Source of the DNA: Sphaeroforma arctica JP610
Taxonomy: Eukaryota; Opisthokonta; Ichthyosporea; Ichthyophonida
Length of the DNA: 26,034 bases
Assembly (NCBI RefSeq): GCF_001186125.1
Contig: NW_014039724.1
Location: forward strand, 13,147-39,180
Direction of reading: 5' to 3'
Position numbers and translations under genes: made by a program. Within the stretch, counting starts at the first letter, position 1. Each line of letters begins with the position of its first letter. The notes beneath the pieces are model-generated. The model did no database searches. It was given only the letters and a program-made list of their open reading frames with translations, and had not been told where the DNA came from. Positions 21,325 to 26,034 of this stretch are shown here, piece by piece.

Positions 21325-24300
21325 CATACACACTCACATATATATATATATTACGAATATTTGAAAATACACGCATACACAAGCATAAACAGATATATAC
21401 ACGTGTATACAAATACTCATGCACTTACCTCCAAAGTCTGAGTCTGACCCATCGCCAGAATCAGTATCGCTCGATGGCGGAGTATCATTGTCGTCTGAAA
21501 TGTCGGATTCTACAGCTCGTTTACCTCTCCCAGTACCATTAACACCTCGCGATAACCTCTTTTTGGATTTATATTTGGGGTTGGGTTGGGGGTTGGCGCC
21601 AGTTTTGGATCCGACTCTGGCTTTTGATGTGGCCTTGCGTTTACCTGTGCTGGCGATTTTCTTCCTGCCCCGGGTGCGGGTCGCTTTGGGGTATTCCAAA
21701 TCCGACAAATCCGACGAGAAATTGGACTCAGTGTCGGATTCTGACACATCAGTTTCGGACTCCTCCGACGAGGTGACATGATAGGCATCACTGCTTGAAG
21801 GCTGTGTAGTTTAATTTGGAGAACGATGAACGATATGTTTGAAAATAGGTTAAAATTTCAGATGACAGTAGAATATATAGGGAAGTGCGCATAAACTAAC
21901 CGGGAATCCGAATGATTATTATGATCGGATAGCGTGCCTAGCAGGCTCACTAACTTTAAAGTATGCGCCTATATACATGTAGATCTTAGACATTGAAATA
22001 TTATGAAGATAAAAATATATATTGGTAAAAACATATTCGTAATAGCAGATATCTCATACACAACACATGTCAATTTATAAACAATTATCCTTAGAAGCTA
22101 GGCGTCCATACAAACAAACACACACACACACACACACGCACACGCACACATACCGCATTCGTGACCACTTCGGGGGCATCGACATCGATTGTGTCATCAT
22201 CAGCGTCTATGTAGACAGTATTGTTGCGCCTTCTGGCGGAGGTTCCTGTGATAAAACGGTTGATCAGGTATCAGATAAGGATTTCAATGGGGCGTGTGTG
22301 CTTGGCATACATACTCGCATACATAAGACAAACAGCATCATTATCGGCATCAATACAGACGGTGCTGGTGAAAGGGAATGCGAGAAAAACATTACAGTGA
22401 GGTGTGTACGCTATCTGTGGTACGCATTCATAAGACCTCGCTGAAACAAGATACACAGAACCAACTATTGTAAGTTAAACATATCAGCAGTATAAAATAC
22501 ACACGTGCACAAAAACATACTCCGATACACACATATGCGTACACACACACCTCTTTGGTACATTCGCTGTAGTTATGTTTGCTTACCATTGGCAGCCGGC
22601 GATCTCCGTGACGGAGCACGTCTGTTGGCAGCCCAACGATCGTTCGCTGATGATACCTACCCAGACACAGATACATAGGACTACTTCATAGCACACACAC
22701 ACCAGGCATCATACACCGGAACATAAATGTATACACATACATACGCTGACACAACTACGTATGCGTACCATTCCCAGCCGGCGATCTTCCGGAGCGGTCC
22801 AAGGGAGGGGCGCGTCTGTTGGCGGCCAAACGATCGTTCGCTGAGGTACTCAGAATAACTGCCGTGCTCGCGCTAACCTTGTTCTCCTGCTCTTTCTTCC
22901 GCCTGCGATTCATTTCACGTTTATACGCACTGTTTCGAGCACGCGACTGAGCCAGCTTACGCTCCTGTTCCTGCTGACCGAGCGCCACCTGTATGAGAGG
23001 TTTAGTGATTAGGGATTAGGGTTGTGTATTAATAATTTTTGTAAAAGGTTTAACACCGGGTATATTATGAAGAGATGTAAAGCGGGATTTCTAAACAGTC
23101 TCTTAAAAAAGAAGACTATAGTTATTATAGTTCCTCATTAGCGACAACTCCGCTCGTGCTCTTGAATAACTACTGCATTCATTCAGAAATTTAGAAACTT
23201 TCGGGATAAGGACCTAAAAATAATATTTAAACTCTCGAGTTCAGGGTTTATATTTATCCTGAAAAGACTATACAAACTCATGGTCCACTTCTCTTTGGAA
23301 TTTAGATACTTTCGGGGTAAGGACCTGAAATCAATATTCAAACTCTCAAGTTCAGGGTTTATATTGATCCTGAAAAGACTATACAAACGTATTGTACTCT
23401 TCGACCTAGCGTGTCCTGCAGGTGTTGTCATGGGTTGGACCGCAGACATTCATAGGAACAGTCCAAATAAGCATATGCGCCATACTGGGTGAATCGTAGT
23501 ACTCTGATATGTAACATTAACGAGAGACTACACTATCACGCAAGACATGTTATCTTGATGTTCGGTATATTTCGCTGACAGCGATTAATAGTACGGTGTG
23601 CCAGTGTCGGCTGAATTCTTACAAAGCTAAACGCGCCACTCCAATATAGATAGATATACATTACACACAATGATAAACATGAGTGAAGGTTCGAAATGAC
23701 ATACTATCTTAGTACTGACTTTGGTCCGTTTCGATAGTTGATACGCAAGATTGCTCTCTTCCGCTTTAGCGAGTTCATCACCATGCCTCACATACTCTTC
23801 CACCGCACGCCTCGGCTGTACTGGCCAGTAGTTGCAGTACTCTTCTTCCGTTAGCTGGATAGAATGAACCCAACGTATGCATACGATCAGAAGAGAAGGA
23901 AACACATCGCCCGATATATAGAATAATGAAGTGACAGACGAACAGATTATATATAGGATCTATAAGCCAACAAGCGAACAGATTGTATATAGGATCTTCA
24001 ACAAGTGAACAGATTGTATATAGGATATATAAGTCAACAAGCGAACAGATTGTATATAGGATCTATAAGTCAACAAGCGAACATACAGTTTTGCGTGAGA
24101 CTGGAAACGAAAGGGCTGCAAAGCGGCAGATAAGCCTACTGTTGACGACGCACACAGTGCAATCGATCGGTGATTGTATTGGTCAATGACAACATAACCA
24201 TTAAAACAAACATAAAATGTATAAATATATACATACAATGCTATAACAATCAAGTTCGTAGAACGTAAACATAAACACACACACACACTATATATATATA

Positions 24301-25660
24301 AATTTGAGAGTTAACCAAACACACCTGCTCCGCATAGGGGATGCCCGCCAGAGAGCACACTCGGCGATCCGGGCAGGCCATAATGGGCACATTCAGCTGC
24401 GAGTCCATGACAACACCATTGACCACACATCTGTTGGGGAATACGAGGATTGCATTGAAATGGGTAAGTAGGATTCTTATTACCTCTATACAAGCACGTG
24501 TCTATGTATTCACTACACGTACATCGGAGGAAAGAGGATACAGGATGGCAAGATATGCCTCTTTGCGAACAGGAAAGATACCGTCGCAATACAGACACAG
24601 AAATATAGGTTCAGTAGAAGAAAAACCCATTTCTTGCATACTTTGTGCATGTCAACTCGCATGCAAGAACAAAGGAAAACTGAATAAATATATATACATA
24701 TATATATATGAGACACATAGATACATACATATACATACATAAATACATACATAAACACGTACATTCCAAGGTATATATATGTATATATATATATATACAT
24801 ATACATATATTCATATTCATCAATATCCTACATACACAGGGTAGTCACTACGGCTGTCTCTCTCATCGAATTGTTGTTCTTTTGGCTCAACCTTCTTTCC
24901 TCTGATCTCGGGTGCTATGACTGACACATTGCCAAACGAGTCCGTGATGGCAATGCACAGCCCATCGGGCGAGAATCGTCCGTCTGTGATCCCGTCTGTA
25001 TAGGATCGAAAAAGCAGATGAGAATATGGAAGAGTCGTAAAATATGAATTCAGGTAACAGATAAGTATGATAGTTCGTATATATATATATATTGATACAC
25101 TCGTACACACACACACACACACATACATAAATACACACACACACATAAATACAAACACATACACATGCACACCACACACACACATATATATACAAATATA
25201 AATATATTTATACATTCACAAATACACATATTGACACATGCGGTTCTGAAATCTGAATCATTGCGCGCTTAATTGGTGCTTAAGTAAGGACAAAACTACA
25301 GTCTTGTTTACATGTACACATATATATGTCTATGAACATCTGAAAATAAAGAGGTATCGAAACAAACTTGTACATTATCTGAATGTGTAGGGCCAGTGAT
25401 GAATCCTATATTAAAATTAAGTACATTTGAGCTTAATCAGACAATGTACAGATAAAGTACATACGTGGGCACAGATAAAGTACATATGTGGGTACAGATA
25501 AAGTACATACTTGTGTACAGATAAAGTACGTACGTGTATTCATAGTGTAGGGATCGTGGTTCCAGATCATTTTTAGGCAAGTGCCTTCGATGATGTCCCA
25601 CAAGATCAGGCGACCGTCGTGCCCTCCAGACAATACCACACTCGGGTCTGTGGGGTGCGG
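15339..25660 (-). CDS. WD40 and triple-bromodomain chromatin protein, BRWD/PHIP-like (17 exons, N-terminus beyond window)
   Basis: Seventeen exons with GT...AG boundaries join in compatible phases into 1152 codons plus a stop: 25534-25660, 24836-24995, 24325-24430, 23705-23854, 22769-22988, 22587-22646, 22154-22245, 21429-21801, 21007-21056, 19365-20362, 18815-18960, 18078-18288, 17307-17553, 16841-16971, 16346-16490, 15808-15966, 15339-15422. The order is end of a WD40 propeller, BRWD/PHIP-like linker, acidic/Ser then basic disordered region with an AT-hook-like motif, then three bromodomains that each keep the acetyl-lysine-binding Asn (YN, YN, FN). Family members bind acetylated or methylated histones in the nucleus; animal BRWD/PHIP have two bromodomains, so the third is unusual. 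Half of the donors are GTATGT. Family assignment is from recalled alignments, not a search. The first exon may start further right, at 25744. Confidence 0.82.
15708..15814 (-). repeat. 35-bp minisatellite straddling the exon 16 donor, 3 copies
   Basis: On the plus strand the units start at 15708, 15743 and 15778. On the coding strand each unit is CGT(G/C/A)ACG, then (G/C)TATGTTTAC(A/G)TAAG, then TAT and a short tail. The first unit includes the last seven bases of exon 16 and its donor. In the other two the donor G is C, but each has an internal ACGTAAGTAT donor consensus. Confidence 0.92.
15808..15966 (-). CDS. Exon 16: bromodomain 3, second half
   Basis: Acceptor tctcgcag|GGG, donor GTGACG|GTATGT, phase 0 at both ends. 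Encodes [40 protein letters not shown] and SPICVT. MDFGSI and FTNC..FN resemble the BRPF/BRD1 type of bromodomain; FN keeps the acetyl-lysine-binding Asn. Confidence 0.9.
15985..16094 (-). repeat. Intron 15 duplicated block, copy next to exon 16
   Basis: The ~105-bp block from atataaacaaaat to gcaatacataMacata is repeated at 16209-16322 with about 90 percent identity. On the coding strand it contains tattttcag|CACATC, a good acceptor-like site, and a pyrimidine-rich run. Confidence 0.9.
16209..16322 (-). repeat. Intron 15 duplicated block, donor-side copy
   Basis: Partner of 15985-16094, offset about 224 bp, same orientation. The 120 bp between the copies are TA and ACGTAC-rich. Confidence 0.9.
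16346..16490 (-). CDS. Exon 15: bromodomain 3, first half
   Basis: Acceptor ccaacag|G, donor ATAGAG|GTACGT, phases 2 and 0. Encodes [28 protein letters not shown] and [17 protein letters not shown] is the start of the ZA loop. Confidence 0.85.
16506..16571 (-). repeat. 17-bp direct repeat in intron 14
   Basis: gagatgagaaaactttg occurs at 16506 and 16555, 49 bp apart, both followed by an A/T-G-C-A-T-G-like run. Confidence 0.85.
16841..16971 (-). CDS. Exon 14: bromodomain 2, second half
   Basis: Acceptor cgcacag|GGT, donor GAGCG|GTATGT, phases 0 and 2. Encodes [20 protein letters not shown], then [10 protein letters not shown] and a last helix. YN holds the conserved acetyl-lysine-binding Asn. 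Confidence 0.9.
17011..17101. repeat. CA/TA microsatellite in intron 13
   Basis: acaca, (TA)n and atcgata runs behind the gene segment carrying exon 14. Confidence 0.85.
17307..17553 (-). CDS. Exon 13: bromodomain 2, first half
   Basis: Acceptor cccacag|G, donor GCTGAC|GTATGT, phases 2 and 0. After a linker it encodes [10 protein letters not shown], then [20 protein letters not shown] and [16 protein letters not shown]. The ZA loop is longer and more charged than in bromodomain 1. Confidence 0.85.
17650..17731 (-). repeat. 32-34 bp tandem repeat in intron 12, about 3 copies
   Basis: (g/a)tattaacg(cg)gctaataa begins at 17650, 17682 and 17716, with an AAGGA(A/T)GAAAC tail between units. Confidence 0.85.
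18078..18288 (-). CDS. Exon 12: bromodomain 1, second half
   Basis: Acceptor caacag|GC, donor GGAGCCAC|GTATGT, phases 1 and 2. Encodes [12 protein letters not shown], then [20 protein letters not shown] and a final helix ending HKDYIELGA. The Asn of AYN is the acetyl-lysine-binding residue of the family. Confidence 0.92.
18389..18486. repeat. (ACAT)n/(TA)n microsatellite in intron 11
   Basis: Runs of acatacat and atatat; lies near the acceptor of exon 12. Confidence 0.9.
18647..18808. repeat. (TA)n, (ACAT)n and CA microsatellite in intron 11 behind the exon 11 donor
   Basis: On the coding strand the donor GTATGT is followed within 10 bases by three more tgtatg units and then long (TA)n. Confidence 0.9.
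18815..18960 (-). CDS. Exon 11: bromodomain 1, first half
   Basis: Acceptor catggcag|G, donor GACTTAG|GTATGT, phases 2 and 1. Encodes [20 protein letters not shown] and [14 protein letters not shown]: helix Z and the ZA loop with the usual F..PV and PDYY..I.NPMDL motifs. Confidence 0.9.
19365..20362 (-). CDS. Exon 10: long disordered basic region with AT-hook-like motif
   Basis: Acceptor acacag|GCA, donor GCGAATG|GTAAAT, phases 0 and 2; 998 bp. Rich in Ser, Gly, Arg, Asn and Asp. An Asn run (about 20180-20265) is coded by a degenerate AAT/AAC repeat. KPRRGRPAQ near 20110-20130 has the GRP core of an AT-hook, and AAKRRRVE is a likely nuclear localisation signal. The BRWD/PHIP Tudor-like region is not recognisable here. 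Confidence 0.85.
20361..20513 (-). repeat. 76-bp tandem duplication spanning the exon 10 acceptor
   Basis: gcctgtgtatgtatgtggga begins at 20361 and 20437. On the coding strand each copy ends with catacatacacag|GC, so the acceptor and the first two exon bases exist twice. Only the copy next to exon 10 keeps the frame with exon 9. Confidence 0.9.
21007..21056 (-). CDS. Exon 9: 50-bp basic micro-exon
   Basis: Acceptor tttatag|TG, donor TCAAAG|GTGTGT, phases 1 and 0. Encodes [16 protein letters not shown]. It is the only piece found that fits the phase between exons 8 and 10, and its basic composition continues both. Confidence 0.7.
21199..21350. repeat. (ACAT)n/(TA)n microsatellite in intron 8
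   Basis: Alternating acac, acatacat and tatata runs over about 150 bp. Confidence 0.9.
21429..21801 (-). CDS. Exon 8: Ser/acidic and basic disordered region
   Basis: Acceptor acacag|CCT, donor TTTGGAG|GTAAGT, phases 0 and 1. It starts with a Ser/Asp/Glu-rich stretch ([17 protein letters not shown]), has a Lys/Arg-rich middle ([21 protein letters not shown]) and ends in a second Ser/Asp-rich stretch. Animal BRWD/PHIP have a similar acidic-Ser then Lys-rich region at this place. Probable phosphorylation and nuclear localisation region (inference). Confidence 0.85.
22111..22153 (-). repeat. (CA)n microsatellite directly behind the exon 7 donor
   Basis: On the coding strand this is GTATGTGTGCG followed by (TG)n, starting at the splice donor itself. 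Confidence 0.9.
22154..22245 (-). CDS. Exon 7: short acidic segment
   Basis: Acceptor tcacag|GA, donor AATGCG|GTATGT, phases 1 and 0. Encodes [20 protein letters not shown] and [10 protein letters not shown]. The donor runs straight into a (TG)n tract. Confidence 0.8.
22587..22646 (-). CDS. Exon 6: partial tandem copy of exon 5
   Basis: Acceptor catcag|CGAACG, donor CCAATG|GTAAGC, phase 1 at both ends, 60 bp. Encodes [21 protein letters not shown], close to [12 protein letters not shown]...RSPAGNG in exon 5. The acceptor is built from a sequence that is exonic in exon 5 (ctcag|CGAACG). Skipping this exon keeps the frame, so it could be a cassette exon. Confidence 0.75.
22769..22988 (-). CDS. 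Exon 5: basic helical linker, source of the duplicated exon 6
   Basis: Acceptor catacag|GTG, donor GGGAATG|GTACGC, phases 0 and 1. Encodes an Arg/Lys/Gln-rich helix ([31 protein letters not shown]) then [13 protein letters not shown] and RSPAGNG. The last part, from cag|CGAACG, is present again as exon 6. Confidence 0.85.
23188..23390 (-). repeat. 111-bp tandem duplication in intron 4
   Basis: The unit starting tttagaWactttcggg is at 23190 and 23301, with about 8 differences over 86 aligned bases. The offset is 111 bp, a multiple of three. On the coding strand both copies are open in one frame and encode [18 protein letters not shown] followed by FRSL.RK.LN. Confidence 0.85.
23705..23854 (-). 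CDS. Exon 4: charged linker
   Basis: Acceptor tatccag|CTA, donor AAGATA|GTATGT, phase 0 at both ends, exactly 50 codons. Encodes [20 protein letters not shown] and then an acid/base-rich helix-forming stretch ending KRTKVSTKI. No named domain. Confidence 0.8.
23939..24085 (-). repeat. 36-bp minisatellite in intron 3, about 4 copies
   Basis: aacagattgtatataggat recurs at 23941, 23977, 24008 and 24044, with a partial unit at 24080. Spacing is 36, 31, 36 and 36 bp. Copies differ at only a few positions. It lies in the acceptor half of the intron before exon 4. Confidence 0.9.
24273..24302. repeat. (CA)n(TA)n microsatellite in intron 3
   Basis: aacacacacacacacta followed by tatatata, about 25 bases behind the exon 3 donor. 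Confidence 0.9.
24325..24430 (-). CDS. Exon 3: conserved linker after the WD40 domain
   Basis: Acceptor ccccaacag|A, donor GAGCAG|GTGTGT, phases 2 and 0. Encodes [20 protein letters not shown] followed by [15 protein letters not shown]. This parallels the PHIP stretch RDANNYVLDEQTQQ...LVDVDGNPHPTKYQ. Confidence 0.75.
24681..24830. repeat. (TA)n/(ACAT)n microsatellite in intron 2 behind the exon 2 donor
   Basis: tatatacatat and acatacata runs; on the coding strand it begins within about 20 bases of the donor GTATGT. Confidence 0.85.
24836..24995 (-). CDS. Exon 2: WD40 blade and start of the BRWD/PHIP linker
   Basis: Acceptor tatacag|AC, donor CCTGT|GTATGT, phases 1 and 2. Joined to exon 1 it reads [20 protein letters not shown] then FGNVSVI, matching the BRWD/PHIP blade HGAVFDCKFSPDG...TDSHGHLLIFG. 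The acidic [11 protein letters not shown] that follows corresponds to the conserved FFHTDYRPL region. Confidence 0.85.
25078..25216. repeat. (TA)n, (CA)n microsatellite in intron 1
   Basis: tatatat followed by acacacac and acataaatac runs, in the acceptor half of the intron. Confidence 0.9.
25439..25539 (-). repeat. 23-bp minisatellite abutting the exon 1 donor, 4 copies
   Basis: On the plus strand acagataaagtac begins at 25448, 25471, 25494 and 25517. Read on the coding strand, each 23-bp unit starts at a donor-like sequence (GTACGT, GTATGT, ATATGT, GTATGT) followed by ACTTTATCTGT. The first unit is the real donor of exon 1. Confidence 0.9.
25534..25660 (-). CDS. Exon 1 (first visible): WD40 repeat
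   Basis: Encodes [20 protein letters not shown] and then [13 protein letters not shown], a complete GH/D...WD strand pattern like the late WD repeat of BRWD/PHIP (PHP...LSAGHDGSIFIWD). The donor is CAC|GTACGT, phase 1. The acceptor chosen is catacag|CCG. An alternative acceptor tatag|CAT gives an exon to 25744 in the same phase and adds residues YPIQ before PHP, which also fit the family. Confidence 0.75.
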
Positions 25661-25744
25661 CTGTATGGGATACATTGGCGTACAGCGAATCATGGTAAGT
25701 CGGATTGCCGTATATAGACACCGGTATATACGATTATCGGGATG

Positions 25745-26034
25745 CTATAGAGATACATAGTCGTCCGTGAGACTACAATACGTTTCCGTACCAACAGCAA
25801 GGTATAGACGATTGACGGGTCAGGCTGTATGAGACAATGCTGTATAGACAGAGACCACGGGGGTTCATATGATTGTCGTTAAAACGGGTAAGGGTATGAA
25901 GAATTGACAGGCGAGACTGGGCGGGACACATTCCTACATACCGGTTGTCCATATTATAAACGTATAAACGGTAAGGGATAAACGGCTAACAGGTGAGCTG
26001 TATGCGACACATTCCTACATAAGATCACGGTTGT
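25745..26034. other. Presumed upstream intron of the WD40-bromodomain gene
   Basis: I see no further exon. The stretch contains imperfect repeats, including gacacattcctacata at about 25924 and again at about 26008, and several ggtatagac/ggtatgaag-like words. The remaining WD40 repeats and the start codon must lie to the right of the window. Confidence 0.45.

Noticed and set aside
23006-23030. Telomere-like ttagggattaggg
   Set aside because: Only two imperfect units inside intron 4; too short to call an interstitial telomere.
23939-24085. Regular 36-bp spaced repeats might suggest a CRISPR array
   Set aside because: The repeats are directly tandem without unique spacers and lie in a eukaryotic intron; this is a minisatellite.

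Overview
The window is nuclear DNA from an intron-rich eukaryote. It carries one spliced gene with about 17 recognisable exons and small private introns of 122-716 bp, an LTR retrotransposon of the chromovirus kind, older retroelement remnants and many (CA)n, (TA)n and (ACAT)n microsatellites. A BRWD/PHIP-like WD40 plus bromodomain gene together with chromovirus, copia and LINE-type elements would fit a unicellular relative of animals and fungi (for instance an ichthyosporean). That placement is inference; the sequence alone does not prove it. No rRNA, tRNA, CRISPR array or bacterial-type gene was seen.

Left part (1-3040): no host gene is recognised. A broken Ty1/copia-type reverse transcriptase remnant lies on the minus strand at about 2270-2780. 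Two unrecognised open frames are listed at low confidence.

3063-10241: a near full-length Ty3/Gypsy-type (chromovirus-like) element on the plus strand. It has TG...CA long terminal repeats, a 4-bp target duplication, gag, protease, reverse transcriptase, RNase H, a Dam-methyltransferase-like block, integrase and a C-terminal chromodomain-like segment. The coding part is broken in roughly ten or more places, although the two LTRs differ by only about 2-3 percent. It sits inside a small tandem array of 35-38 bp units.

10.4-15.3 kb: a LINE-like remnant on the minus strand (about 10.7-11.8 kb) ending beside a perfect 21-bp inverted repeat, a 120-N gap inside a CA/CT microsatellite, a diverged pair of roughly 330-bp repeats that may be old LTRs, a 46-bp tandem repeat and AT-rich DNA without recognisable genes.

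15339 to at least 25660, minus strand: one host gene whose 17 exons join with compatible splice phases into 1152 codons plus a stop. The N-terminus lies beyond the right edge of the window. The order is WD40 repeats, a BRWD/PHIP-like linker, a long acidic/Ser/basic region with an AT-hook-like motif, then three tandem bromodomains and a short tail. The product is most likely a nuclear chromatin-binding scaffold.

The most unusual feature is that most introns of this gene carry their own private tandem duplication. Several of these straddle a splice junction and copy the exon edge together with the donor or acceptor site, and exon 6 is itself a partial copy of exon 5.
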